NCBI GenBank assembly: GCA_963682175.1
Contig: OY821777.1
Location: forward strand, 7,457,501-7,521,500
Reading direction: 5' to 3'
Length of the DNA stretch: 64,000 nucleotides
Source of the DNA: Triglochin maritima
Taxonomy: Eukaryota; Streptophyta; Magnoliopsida; Alismatales; Juncaginaceae
A program made the translations under genes and the position numbers. The notes beneath the pieces were generated by a model. It worked only from the letters and a program-made list of their open reading frames with translations, did not search any database and was not told the DNA's origin. Shown here piece after piece: positions 43,652 through 55,501 of this stretch. Each line of letters starts with the position of its first letter. Positions within the stretch are counted from its first letter, which is position 1.

Positions 43652-45213
43652 CTACTTCTTTGCCTTGGAGAATCTAAGACATCGATACTTCTCACCACTG
43701 ACAGTTATTTCAAGAGCACCGTCCTGATTGTCCTGATTTGAAGCAGTGCCCATTAGAACACTTTTTTCTTTTTCCAGATTTTCCTTCTCAATTTTCAACC
43801 TTGCTTCCTGACGAGCAATTTCAGCCTACAAAACAAAAAAGCAGTTATTAGGCAGGTCCTAAACTGCAATTTTTTTCCCTCCAACAAAGATTATGGCACA
43901 AAAATGAAACTTAAAACCACATAACGAAAAATGATCGGTCACATATCACTTATCAGCACACATCAGGCTCTAATTCACAAGCACCACCATATCAGAGATA
44001 TTACTGCATTTTGTTTCCTGCCCACAGAAATCTAAAATTCTGTGCTTTAGAGAACATAATAACACCTAAAACACACCTATCTACCTAGTATTGGTAAGAC
44101 AAATAGTCTGAATTCATGGTATTTGCTGATCATTATTAACAACAAAGGGAACCACCCAAAGAATAAGAAAGTGAAGCTTCAGAGTTCAGAAACAAGATTT
44201 CTTTCATTTGAGTAACAAAGACTCTGGCTGCCTCAAATCCATTCTGTAATTTATTGCCTATGGGAAGGAAATTTGTAGAATACCCTATCCGTAATCCAAC
44301 ATAAATTGAATTTTAAATATTGGTCCGTAGCATAAAGTTTTCCTAACTGAAAGTGGGAGTTCATCAAGGATGAAAACCCAAATGAAAAGTTCTTCCGTAT
44401 TCATTTACATGATCTCAAGAACGGGGCATGTATTTAAAAATGAAAGCTCAAGTGCTTAACACTGAATATCCAACCAGCCAACCCAGGAATAACTCAAGTT
44501 CATATTTCTTAAAGTAGGAAATCATAATACTATGACCATACGACATAATTGCAATGCCACCATCTAAACCGAGTAAGCAGAGACTCAACCATACATCCAA
44601 CCAATTTCCAATTTAATGTGTCGATAAAAATTGGTGTGTATAAGCCACAAAAAATAATTCGAGCATTACTCTTCAGTCTAGAGCATCTATATAAAATCCA
44701 AACATATGCCTTGAGATAAGACTAGTAAGGGCAATCTTTCAATCAGGGAGGCTAATTGTGACTCCTCCACAGAAATTGTTAGAGTATGTTAGCGAGCTTT
44801 ACTTTTCCTATATGTTTACTGGCATGGCAGCTGTTCACCTGTGAAAAAGTTGATAGCAATCGGTCGGCAACAGTGAATCGGTCCATTTCTCATGCATGTC
44901 AAGTGAACGGATTAAAATCAGAATAATTTCTTTTACATCTACAGCATTAGAACGAAAGAAAAACCTATCCTAATTTGAGCGATTTCAAAACAAAACCAAG
45001 ATGGCACAAAACAAACACTTTCGTCAACGGTACCTCTCGACGAGAGAGCTCGGCCTTCCAGGCGGCTTCCCTCTCGGCGACCTCCCTCTCGCGCTCCTCG
45101 ATGTAGCTCTGCATCTCCCTCTCCTTCATGATCCGGTCCTGGATGTCGGCGTCCAGCGCCTCCTGAAGCTCCTTCACGAACTTCGCCACCACCGCCTTGA
45201 TCCGGAGCGACAT
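43652..45213 (-). CDS. Small conserved coiled-coil protein, 117 aa
   Basis: Two exons: 45213-45034 (60 codons) and 43825-43652, joined in phase 0 across a 1.2-kb intron. Residues 1-100 are an almost continuous heptad-type helix (MSLRIKAVVAKFVKELQEAL, then IMKEREMQSYIEEREREVAE, then AEIARQEARLKIEKENLEKE), followed by GTASNQDNQDGALEITVSG and the basic end YRCLRFSKAKK. No signal peptide or membrane segment. I believe it belongs to a short, conserved plant family without a characterised function. Exon 1 is GC-rich as in many plant first exons. Frames on the other strand over exon 1 are shadows. Confidence 0.85.
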
Positions 45214-46864
45214 CTCTCGTCCACCACCCGATTCGGGGCCTCATCTCGTCATGCCGGCCTCCTCCGTTAGGGTTCGGGTGGAAGACGAAGAGGAGGGGAA
45301 GAAGGAAGGTTTTGGTGGATTTGATGGAGGACGACTTCGTAAGAGCCCGCTTGTTTGTGGGAAATTACGAAAGTGCCACTGGACGTGTTTGTTGGTGCTA
45401 CTGTTGACTACAAATTAAACCTCTTCATAGCTTAGATTGGGTCCAACTCACGAACGAAAGCTAGACGTAGAAATTAGGATTAGTACTAGTGCCTGTGCCA
45501 CGTTACTGGAGACTACGACTGGATCGACCACCTCTTCTGTTACAATACCGAACTTCTGGTTTTCGATATGAAATTGGACGTGCACAGGTGCTTTTGGTGG
45601 TAGCCCATGCGTGCACGCCCTCATCCAGTGATTATTAGCCATCCGTTCATGGGGTCGGGTCGAAACAGCCCCCTTAACACAGGGGGGCAGATCGGGCCCG
45701 ACCAGGGTGACGACCTGATCTGGGTTGCGACCCGATTTTTTTTTTTAATCTGTAATAAATGTTTAAAAATCAATTTTTATCTCTTTAATAATTTTAAATT
45801 GATATGTTATATTATTTTATGTAATTATAATTAATTTGTGAACATTAAAATAACTAAAAATAATTAATGAAAATTAGTAAAATAAATGTAAATAATTAAT
45901 CAAAATTAGTAAGATAATCGGAAATCATTATAAATGTATATAATTAAAGCATACAACAAGAACACACGAATTATAAATGTATATAATTATCCAGAAAATA
46001 AGAACACGTGAATTTACCCAGATTCACTCAAAAACACATTAGTAACTCAAAAAATTGGTACAGAATTACTAATAAATCTCAAACCCAAAATATCAGTACA
46101 GAATAAAATCAGTCGAGTTCAAGTCGGTCAGTCATGTTAGGTCGAGTCGCCCGATTACAGTGTCGTGCCAGCCCGGCCTAACTCGCAGGTCGACCCAAAA
46201 GGGTAAAAAAATTTCAAAAAACTCAATAGTTGAAAAGATTAAGTTTTTTAATTTTTTCAAAGTGATACATTTTTACCCTTACGAAGATAAATATTTACAA
46301 TATCTTTCTGCTTAGAAAAATATTTTAAGAAGATAACGCTAACTTTTCCTATTATTTTAAGAAGAAAAGTCAAAGAACTGGATTAGAGAATTTTTTTTGC
46401 TATTATTTTTGTTCTGGGGAACAAAAAAAACCAATTTTTAACTTTATTTCAGAAGACTGGAAGACAAACTAAAAACTACTTATTTATACGACAACCAACG
46501 CACCCAATATAATTTCCAAAGATCAGAACGAAGGTTACGGATAACATTACTGGGAGAGTTTCATACAACAGTCATATAACTTTCCCTGGAATGAATGCCA
46601 ATACACCAAGGCAACACAATATCATCCATCTTGTCTGGAGTTATTTATTACATATGAATCCAAACAATGCGTGGCGGAAGGGAACCGGCTCTTTTGTCAA
46701 AAGCTGTCCACTCTCTCAAACATATATCTACATGATTCAGCATCATCGAAGGCTTCATTAGTCATATACTGCATATTCTTCGTTAAAAACATTGGTTCAA
46801 CTTTCCGATCACAAGTCATCAACGATGGAAAACGAAAGGTAATCCACCACCAATGCAGCATCTT
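45214..46864. other. Promoter region, then AT-rich intergenic DNA with old repeat traces
   Basis: The first 200 bases are the upstream region of the coiled-coil gene. From about 45650 (GGGTCGGGTCGA) to 46200 (AGGTCGACCCAAAAGGG) the ends are weakly inverted and GC-rich around an AT-rich core, possibly a degraded hAT-type MITE. One isolated GGTCGACC lies near 46190. No gene was seen. Confidence 0.4.
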
Positions 46865-49817
46865 CTAGAGCTCGTCTTTGGCATCTCTGGACTCTGCTCC
46901 TCGGTGTAGGAGGCAAATGCTTTGATGATTGACTCATATATCTCAATTCCTCTGAGATACTCATCTTGGTTTAAAAACTGCAAAACAGTAAATTGTTAAA
47001 ATTTGAATCACATGTCGAACTCATAAAAGATAATGGTATCCAAAGAGCATAAGCATACAAAGGAACTACAGTTTACATTTTTGTAAATGTTAATTCCATA
47101 TTGTTTCTTTTCTACACATACTTGCTAAGTTTCTCTTATTAAAGGAAAACACAGTTCCGTGATGCAACAAGGGAATAGAATAGAAGGATGGAAACGGCTG
47201 GTTTGAACCATAGACATGCGTCACAACTCACACTAAAGTAGTGAATGCTGAATTAACATTTTTTTCTTTTAAAAAGACGAAAGGCCATTAAAGATTGATG
47301 AAGCGATGTTTGTGTGTTTGTGTAAGGAACGGTAGCATATAAAAGATCTCACTTTCTTCATCAAGTCTTGGGTGATCGTTGTCCAGTAACATAACATGTA
47401 TCCTATGAAATGTATAATACTACATCTCCATTCAATTGTGAATTGTGATATGAATTGAAAAAAGAAGCAGCGACAAACCTCATTATGATCATGCAACAAG
47501 ATAGGGGTATTTGCCATAGGAGAAAAGCCAAAAGCTGGTATTCCTCATTCGCGGAAGAAACGGGCATCAGTTGATGCAGGGAAGATCTCTGGCTTACTGA
47601 GTTTTCCGTTAGCTTTCTTTATAGCCTCCTCTAGCAGAGTCCACCAGGGATTGGAGCTGTCAGCAGCAGAAATGGCTGGCTTCCCAAACATATCATATAC
47701 AGGAACCTTGTGCTTGAACTAGCATGTGGATAATACACTTTCTACTTGAACTTGGTATTAAAAAAGACATGTTTCTTTTTTGAAAGATTCAGCAAAACAA
47801 TTTCAGTCAATCACAGAGGCCTTGCAGATTCTTAATCCTTATGGCTGTGTTTAAATGTGATGCTTTAACTTGGGATTTCACTTTGACTTGGGCTTTCAAA
47901 GCGAATCATTTATGTGATTTGTTTTGATGAATTCCTTAATGTCTTTAGGATTTATAAATCTTTCAGGTAGTTTGAATTAATACCCACCTCTATAACAATA
48001 TAGTTGTCAAAAGCAAATCAAAAAATTGAAAAGTGGACTTCGAAAATTTTAATACAACTTCAGTCATTTCAATTGATTAAAAAACTATATTATACCACAA
48101 CGGTGATCAAATATTCAAATGTATGATTTCACGTGTTCTTGTGTACTCCATGTGAGTTGGAAAAGAAATATTAACAATAACTACCATATGCAAGTTTTAG
48201 TTACTATCATTTGAAATGCCATGTTCATTGACAAGGTTGAACAAAATCACATCTTTTACAGGTCTTGGATTTCTAAATCCCATCATACCTTTGTATGGTG
48301 GGGTTTACAAACAATGCATCAACAGTCCAAACACACCCTAAGTGAACACGTAGGTTTCTTTAGGATTAGCAACAGAAGTGGAATATTAGCTGTGCATTAA
48401 CTTAAACTATAGTTTACCTATTGACATACATGGCAGCTCTTCATAAAGTCATAGACACCAGAGTGGTTCGGTACCAAGAACTAGTAAAAGGTTGCAGATT
48501 ATTTACAGATTGGTAGAGTCGAGCAGAAGAATAAATATAATACAAATTACAATGATCAACTAGAAATGTTTGGGTCAGCATTTACCTCGACGGTCATATT
48601 TCTTGTAGAAGGTGCCCATTCTTCAGCAATACGCCTTTCTAAAGCTTCAACATTGACGTTTGGAGGGACCCTGATATCAAAACCTGCCTCTGCTTCTGAA
48701 GGTTGTAAATTCATTACAAAACCCTGCAAGAGCAATTTCCATAATATAACATAACATATCACACTTGAAGGTGATTCCAAAATTGTGAAATCTGAAATAG
48801 CTCTATCCTATTCCTATGTTTCCCATAATTAAAGATTCTACTTTAAAATCACAAACTTCATATTCACTGAGTTCAGAATTAGTCAACAATATTTCCACCA
48901 AAACAAGAGAAGCCATGGTAATCACAGATCACGCTACAACAACAACTACCAAAACACACACACACACACACAAAACCAGTAACAGAAACTCACATCATTA
49001 GAAGGCGTTCCAGCTTTCAAATAAACCATATTCACGGAAACGACCTCCCCTTCCGCCCTCTCCCCGGCCTTGACCAAATCGAACTGCGCCTTCCTAAACC
49101 GTCTCACAACCTCGACACTCCTCATCAAATTCTCCATCGCGCTCCCATCGAACAACTTCGCGCCATGCCCGAGCGACCCAGTCGCCCTAACGACCGTCCA
49201 CCACGGACTCCTCTCCCCATTGAAAACCCTATATTCCTCCCCAGGCGAAGCCAACCCCTCATCCAACACCACCCCAACCCCCTAAACACCTCCGACGCCG
49301 CGAACTTCCCCGCCCCATCCTCCCCTCCGATCTCCTCGTCCGGCACAAACGACAAGTAAACCGTCCTCTCGGGTTCAAACCCCTCCTCCTTGAGGCGTCG
49401 GATGGCCTCCAAGTACTGCATCGAGACGCACTTCATGTCCTGGGCCCCACGCGCGAGAACGTTGGAGGAGGTGTCGATGTCGGCGGCGAAGGGCGGGGAG
49501 GACCATTTGTGGGGCTCGGCGGGGACGACGTCGGTGTGGGAGTTGAGGAGGATGGAGGGGAGGGAGGAGTTGCGGCCCGGCCAGCGGAGGAGGAGGAGGG
49601 GCTTGTTGGGGGCGAAGGAGAGGAGTTGGGAATGGAAGTTGAGGTCGTGGGATTGGGAGAGGAGGAAGTCGACGGCGGCGGCGTAGTCGGGGGAAGGGTG
49701 GGAGATGTTGATGCGGAGGTAGGTTTGGAAACGGGCGATGGCTGGTTTGGGGGTGGCGGAGAGGGGTGTGACTGTGACGAGGAGAAGGACAAGGAGAAGA
49801 AGGGTGTTTCGTCCCAT
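46865..49817 (-). pseudogene. Aminoacylase-1 (M20 peptidase) gene with three disabling changes
   Basis: Four exons on the minus strand: 49817-48994, 48723-48586, 47718-47479 and from 46977. The family hydrolyses N-acyl amino acids using two zinc ions. An N-terminal hydrophobic signal (NTLLLLVLLLVTVTPLSATP) precedes zinc-site motifs SHTDVVPAEPHKW, ARGAQDMKC and SFVPDEEIGGEDGA, and later DARFF and LLHDHNE. Lesions: one G is missing near 49270, shifting the frame between FRGLG and VLDEGLASPG (exon 1 is 824 nt; 825 would keep phase); a TGA replaces a sense codon in FFRE-x-GIPAFGFSP (near 47555); and one base is lost near the end, where the shifted frame reads KDEL plus stop (46879-46865). Such an ER-retention end is expected after a signal peptide. 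Splice sites are intact, so the decay looks recent, though base-call errors cannot be excluded. Confidence 0.85.
47842..48341. mobile_element. MITE in an intron of the aminoacylase gene
   Basis: The left end GGCTGTGTTTAAATGTGA is mirrored by CAGTCCAAACACACCC at the right. The interior is AT-rich and non-coding. The GTGTTTGGA-type end is common in plant hAT and Harbinger MITEs. No clear target duplication was found. Confidence 0.5.
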
Positions 49818-50168
49818 TCCTTGGGTTTGGTTTGGTTGATGAATGGTGAATAATGTTTATGATTAAACTCAAACCTCATCTTGGAGTTCACAGTAAAAGG
49901 AAGAAAAAAAAAACAGAAATCAAACGAGATCGATTTTACAACATATGTATATATATATAATTTACGGCATTTGAACACCTTGTTTCAGTTTCAGTTTCAA
50001 CTTAAAACAATCACAACCACAAAAGCAATCACAAAAGTTTCGAGTGTCAAAGATCACAAAACAACAAACACCAACTTCCCCTAACACAGCAAATATGAGT
50101 TCACCTTATTAACAAACACAAAACCTTGGAACACCAGTATAAACACAATATACCACATCAATGTTTGT

Positions 50169-50716
50169 TCAATAACGTCGAGGTGGCTGCTGATAGTACC
50201 CTTCATAATTACCTGCATGGGAAGAATGACAGTGAAATGCTAATCTTTCATGTTTACATTTCTTTTGTATTTCTAGGAGTCAAAGTCAACCATAAATTAC
50301 ACGTTTATGTAACTATGTCAGTTGAACTTACTTGGTTGATTCCAATTTGGTGGCGGAGGGTGTGGATATGATTCATATGGAGGGATCTGTGGAGCATAAG
50401 GAGGTTGTTCACCATACGATCCATATGAACGGTTCAATGGAGTATTGTGAGTGTAGCCTTGAGGTGGACCGTGATGATGAGGGTGGTGGTGTGATCGGTA
50501 CAAATTGGTTTGAGGGAATTCATATGATCCACGCGAAGGGTTTGAAGGCACATAGTGAGGGTACACTTCAGTTGGAAAGTAGCTGTAAGGAGGTGAATGT
50601 TCTGGTGTAAAATAGTGTGGCGCCGGTGGGGTTGGTGGTGGTGTAAAATAAAGATGTGGTGGCGTTGATGGTGCTGAAGGCGTAAAGCTTTGTGGTATTG
50701 AACTGCACTCTCCAAC
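50169..50716 (-). CDS. Proline/His/Tyr-rich tail exons of a C2-domain-type gene
   Basis: Two exons on the minus strand: 50716-50332 and 50212-50169, joined in phase 1, encoding VGECSSIPQSFTPSAPSTPP ... YHPHPPPP-like repeats and ending NYEGYYQQPPRRY plus stop. The translation is dominated by Pro, Tyr, His and Ser. The same two-exon arrangement with the same intron phase recurs at 57102-57542. Small plant C2 proteins commonly carry such a tail, and C2 exons lie upstream on the same strand (53.3-54.0 kb). However, the upstream junction phase (0) does not fit the exon at 53296-53371, so the link is unproven and 5' exons may have been lost. Confidence 0.6.
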
Positions 50717-51382
50717 CTGCACAATCATGGACACAATTACCAAATCGTTGATAGGAATAGAATAACAACCTATGTTGTGGGGGTTCAAAATTATGCTGTA
50801 TAGGAATTTGGTGTTCGTAAATTTAAAAAAAATAGAAAATAGATGAAAGGACTGGCTGGTTCCCACAATATAATTAGCCAAGTATGTCTTATCATCCAAA
50901 CACTTGTATACTAGTATTCCTTGAGTCCATATTAGACAAACCAAGCTCATCTCAACAAACAAGTTCTTTAACTTTCACAAGTTTTTTTTCTTCCGATGAG
51001 CAGGGCTCAGCCTCTCCATTGATCCAAGAATTACAGGTTAAGTTCTAAGGTTCGCAATTGACCTTGACAACCTTATTTTTGAAAACATTTGGTAATATTG
51101 TTTACCTCCTACTTAAATATGGTTTCTTGAGATACATTGATTCTAAGTGACCAGTCTCTTCAATTATGCCATGATTGTTTGAAACTCAAGTGGCTACATC
51201 TTGTTGAACAATCACAAGTTTTTCCTTGCCCCTGGGGCTAAGTAAGCGATAAGTAACTCCTGGAGTTGAACAACTTCAAAAACATATTTTGCCTACTAGC
51301 TAACAACCTCATTAGAGACCACCAAAGACAACAGTTTGAAATGCTTAATCTAGATGTGATGACGTTGTTTTGGTGGTAGAAG
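50717..51382. other. Intron or intergenic DNA, nothing recognised
   Basis: Lies between the tail exons and a hAT-like element. The long frame that runs through it into the tail exon is only an unspliced extension. Confidence 0.35.
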
Positions 51383-51916
51383 TAGGGTTGTTAATCGTGT
51401 CGTGTCAAGTTATGTATGTAAGCTCTAGGTGTTGTGCCGTATCCGACCCATTTAATAATCGTGTTAATAGAATTCTGTCATTTCCAACCCGTTTATAATC
51501 GTATTGTCATATCTAACCCGTTTATACAAGATTATTAAACGAGTTACTTCGTTTACACGTTTAACACGAATATCGTTTACACAATTAAACAATAATTCAT
51601 CCACAATTAGTTCTGTTTATTACACGAATACCAGATTGCATGATTGCACACAACCCGTTCATTATAATTTATAACTTATATATTATTTGGAGACTTGTCG
51701 GTATTAGTCGTGTATTAATCGTGAACTTAATTACTTATCGTGTTTTATTGTGTTAATCGTTTTTGCAGCAGAAAATTCATATCCAACTCATTTAATAATC
51801 GTGTTATCATAACTCAACTCATTTATTAATTGTGTTCAAATTCTCAATCTATACCCGCTAAGTTCATGTCGTTTTCATGTTGTGTAATCGTGTTTCGTGT
51901 AAAATTGACAGCCTTA
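51383..51916. mobile_element. hAT-like non-autonomous element, 534 bp
   Basis: Ends TAGGGTTGTTAAT and ATTGACAGCCTTA. Flanks GGTAGAAG and AGTAGAAC agree at 6 of 8 positions, a decayed 8-bp duplication. The interior is rich in CGTGTT, AACCCG and TAATCGTG units in both orientations, like the CGTGTC-rich repeat in the NAC intron. Confidence 0.75.
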
Positions 51917-52136
51917 AGTAGAACTTCATCCTTACAGGTCCCATCAACTTTTCTTACTTGGGCAATAAGAGACTGTTACCCGAGTATTTAGATTACTTGG
52001 GCAAAAAAATCATGACTCCGGTCTTAGATAATAGATTGATTGTGCCTAATTATCACGAACTTGAGGGGACAAACTATTCTCGATTCCGTAATTCAAGAAG
52101 ATAAGTTGTAATTTAACATCTTTCCATTGTCAATGT

Positions 52137-52636
52137 TGTTGGAGACTTGGGGTTGTGATAATCCTGGATTCTTCTCAGATCGTGTACGAATCACTTTCCG
52201 AACAAGATTATTCGACCCTTTTACACTGCCCGGGTTGCACGAATACCTTGCTGGGATAATCCTGAGAAGGAACAATCTCGTTCAGGCAATATGAACTTCG
52301 ATCAGAAAGTAGAGAAGGAGTATGAAATTTTTCGTGTATTTGTTTTGAGTACCGAATTCCTCTTATAAAGCAGAATGGTGGTTGGGCGGTTACACAAGCA
52401 CCTTTTGGGTTGGTATTATCCACTCAAACGGAAATACATAAAATCAAATGAAAATTAATATGGATTTTCCGAAGACCCCGCAGGGGCTCTGCCCCTTGGA
52501 CCCCGCAGGGGCTCCGCCCCTCGACCCCGCGAGGGGGCGCAGCCTCCTCGACCCCTGCTTCATATTCGTGGTCGATAAACCGTTAGCTCAACAAGCGTGC
52601 ACTCCGCACTACCCAAACTCGTTTCCGAGCCTAACA
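52137..52636 (-). mobile_element. Probable solo LTR, minus orientation, third family
   Basis: On the minus strand it begins TGTTAGGCTCGG and ends AGTCTCCAACA, with a TTTATAAGAGG TATA-like site near 52370 and a leader containing TTCTGATCG and CCTTCTCAGG. GC-rich direct repeats lie upstream of the TATA site. No primer-binding site or target duplication was found, so the bounds rest on TG..CA ends only. Confidence 0.5.
52479..52556. repeat. GC-rich direct repeats, 24-26 bp, each a hairpin
   Basis: Three units of GACCCCGCAGGGGCTCYGCC type. Within each, GCAGGGGCT and GCCCCT can fold back. The block stands out sharply from AT-rich flanks and lies in the upstream part of an LTR-like block. Confidence 0.75.
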
Positions 52637-53295
52637 ATAAATCGCATCGGTCTCAAGTAAATCACATTACGACTAAAATGAATCGATGACACTAAAATCA
52701 CCAACAAATGTGCCCATCTTTTATTTTTGTCCTAGAACCACCACTATACATATAATCATATTTAGCATATAATATCAGATTTTTCATCAATTTGAACCCC
52801 GCCGAAAGGAATTCCTTCACGCACACATGTACTCAAAGAGTTTTCCTTAAATTATTTTCTATAACTAACTGAAATAGGTATGGACACACAAAAATGAAAT
52901 GGAATTAACGGGAAAAACAAAAATGAAGACTGATAAGAGGTCCGTGGTGCTCGATCTCTAGTCTTGGTTATTACACAACTCGGATTTACAAATTGGACTG
53001 ACCAGCATAGTTGGCAGGACTAACTGGGAATGGTTTTGTTTTTTGTCGGTGTTTGATCTCTAGTCTTACCTATTCTGAGACTGATTCTACTAGATACCAA
53101 CCGAGAAGAGAAATGTCTACGTTATAGATCAAACTAAGACTTTACCTCTTGCCTTTTGTAATACATTATGACATTCACTTCCCCGGTATAGCTGTTCAGA
53201 AGTCAAATAAAACAGAGCCATTATTCACAAAGAAAAAGATTTAAAGGAAGACATGCATATCAAAATGAACAAGTTGTTAGATCTTATTTCCGTTA
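52637..53295. other. AT-rich DNA, nothing recognised
   Basis: Contains two spaced copies of GATCTCTAGTCTT (near 52954 and 53048), otherwise unremarkable. The last part is probably 3' flank of the C2 gene. Confidence 0.4.
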
Positions 53296-54045
53296 TTACT
53301 TGTTATCCTTATCGTAGATCTTTGTAACATTGTCGTCAACCCCCGAAGATAAAACATGCTGCAGTTGAATCCTACACATCAACAACAAAGACATATGGTT
53401 GGTACAAATTCATTGACCGGAAACTAGAGAAACTTAATTGACGAGAACAACATCAGCTGAAAACTAAATAATCTTTGGATTTTTTCGTACCCAAAGAATG
53501 CAATTTCCACAAACATAAATCTATACATAAATATTCGTTTAGGAATGTCGGCTTACTTGCCCTTGCCAATGATGGCATCTGAAGAGAAAATTTTACTATT
53601 GTAGACAATGAGATCAATGAAGCCCAGACCTTCCTTCAAAGAAAAGGTGACTTTTTCTCCGAAAAGAGGATTCTTGTTCCCATTGTTGGATGTTTTCGTT
53701 CTAAACGTCTCAGTCGCATATTCAAGGCATACATAAGCATCATTTGTCTTCCTCAACTTCGAGCATCCCAAAACTTATAATCATGTCAGCAAAATAAACA
53801 AACAAAAATTAATAAACACAAAATTGTACAAAAATCACAGCCCCACAAGATTATTTTTTCTTCTAACAATGAAAAAATGGAAAATTCACGAGAATGTAAG
53901 TTCCAAGTTAACACAAGAGAGGCACGATTTCTACGATTAAAAACTACGGTTTAAGTCCACAACAATGGAAACGAGGGCGATCAAATACGTATGATTGCTT
54001 ACCAATGATGTGAAGAGGTAGACCTTCAATCCTAGAGGTGGTCAT
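53296..54045 (-). CDS. Small C2-domain protein, 111 aa
   Basis: Three exons on the minus strand: 54045-54003, 53773-53557 and 53371-53296, with phases 1 and 2 and GT..AG introns; the total is 336 nt. The product starts MTTSRIEGLPLHIIVLGCSK, continues with DAYVCLEYATETFRTKT and NPLFGEKVTFSLKEG, and ends IQLQHVLSSGVDD...DKDNK. This is the fold of single-C2 plant proteins (elicitor-responsive/phloem-protein type) that bind phospholipid, usually with Ca2+. The first Ca2+-loop Asp is NDAYV rather than DPYV, so Ca2+ binding may be weak. It is shorter than the usual 140-150 residues because it ends soon after the sixth or seventh strand. Related broken copies follow at 54.7 and 61 kb. Confidence 0.75.
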
Positions 54046-54379
54046 TGTGCCATACTTAATAAGAAGCATATAACGACATATATATATGGTGTTGATTCGG
54101 AAAGGGTTCCTTTTTATGTTTGACGTGGTCAAAATAAATTTAGATTCTAACCTTGAGTTTACCTTGACTAATTGATGTTCCTTGCATTGCTTGGTCATGT
54201 TATTGCTTTAATTCAATTTCTGATTCCGTGTACACGAAACAAAAACATTTAAAAACTGTGATTTGTCAATAATTGAAAGGTAGAAACAAATCTAATTATC
54301 TATAGTTGAATTTCTTGTTGGCCCCAAGGTGATCTATCTGTCAGTTTAGTGTGCCTTGCAATATTAAATTGAAAAGGTA

Positions 54380-54436
54380 CATTGACGCTCAAAAAATTAA
54401 ATTGGTCAATTGATAATTTAATTTTATGAGCGTCAA
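54380..54436. repeat. Short near-perfect hairpin
   Basis: TTGACGCTCAAAAAATTAAA is mirrored by TTTAATTTTATGAGCGTCAA around CAATTGA. It replaces the rest of exon 2 next to the truncated C2 copy at 54445-54741, so it may mark a deletion or a tiny MITE. Confidence 0.6.
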
Positions 54437-54439
54437 CTT

Positions 54440-54741
54440 GGTGCTTTCCCACGACTTTTCAGTGATTGATCGTATCCACATGGACGACACAAACAAACGT
54501 AAAATAGACTTAAACACGATGATATATTGATACTTTTTTTAACCTAGAAATTTAAACAAGTGCAACTTGTATGAGCACGTAATTTAAACTTTAAAATAAA
54601 CAAATGATAAGCACCATATATATTGTGATCTAGGTTATGTCTTTACTGCAACTTTGGATTAACGATGCCAATTCTATCAAATGCATAAGTTTGCTTGCTC
54701 GTGATGTGGAGAGGTTTGCCTTGGATGCCAAAGGTGGCCAT
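54440..54741 (-). pseudogene. C2-domain gene fragment: exon 1 and the start of exon 2
   Basis: ATG at 54741 encodes MATFGIQGKPLHIT, the N-terminus of the C2 family. The expected donor GT is GC (ACGA/GCAAGC). Exon 2 begins at the acceptor near 54456 but is cut after a few codons by the hairpin at 54380-54436. No further exon follows, so this is a truncated duplicate. Confidence 0.7.
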
Positions 54742-55080
54742 CGTAACACGAAATTGAGATGGAGACGGAGAACTAATGTTGATCAACTTCTGAGATGGAA
54801 GACAACGACTACTTCATGCGTGAATTTCTGGCAAGGGTGGAATTTCTTCTTTTTCTGACACCGTCAAAATAATAATTGTCTGATTAATTTATTGTTGGCC
54901 GGTGGTTTTTAGTGCAGTTTGTGTGCTTCTGAACTAATATTGATTGAATAAGATGAATTGGCGCTCAAATAATTCAATTAGTTAATTGGAAACATAAATA
55001 TATTAAAATTGTGGAGGCATATTATATGCTACGCAGAATTTAATTTTGGTAAATAAATTTAATATGCTCTCAATCTAGAT
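54445..55080. repeat. Segmental duplicate of 61035-61660
   Basis: The two stretches are co-linear and similar over about 630 bp, including ATTGATCGTATCCACATGGA, the C2 exon 1 and its upstream GTTGGCCGGTGGTTTTTAGT block. The copies show that the C2 locus was duplicated in direct orientation before later insertions. Confidence 0.85.
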
Positions 55081-55501
55081 TCCATGTGCCCATGAGTTGA
55101 GATTAAGGCCATCTTGAACTGTTATATGAAATCTAATTTCACGTAATTAGATTACATTCCTGTGATTTGGATTCCATTTAATTAAATTACATTATTTGGT
55201 AATATTAAAATTCACCATTACATTTGCAATGTAATTCAAAAAATAATTTAATAAATATGATAAATATTCGAGAAAGTTTTCGAAACTCCGGCACAGTTCC
55301 AATTTGAAATGACTTGATTACATTGTAATGCATTTGGATAACCATCCCAACAGGGTAATCCAATTATCTTGAAATAGGTGTAATTAGATTACAGAATGAT
55401 TATAATCTTCAATTTCTCAACCAAACAAGATAATGTAATCAAGATTGTAAAGAATTATTTTGAATTTGATTTAGGAGTTTAACTCGAGTATAAGAAATGA
55501 A
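55081..55501. other. AT-rich repeat-like DNA
   Basis: GATTACATT and AATGTAATC motifs recur in both orientations (near 55150, 55320, 55385 and 55430), suggesting an old MITE, but its ends could not be fixed. Confidence 0.4.

Noticed and set aside
44939..45244. 101-codon minus frame overlapping the coiled-coil exon
   Set aside because: A different frame of the same exon; the exon 2 junction supports only the MSLRIK frame.
49390..49978. Long plus- and minus-strand frames of more than 100 codons over the aminoacylase first exon
   Set aside because: These are GC-rich shadows of the real exon; only the M20 frame carries conserved motifs.
52137..52636. Target duplication around the minus-strand LTR block
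   Set aside because: The five bases on each side (AATGT and ATAAA) do not match.
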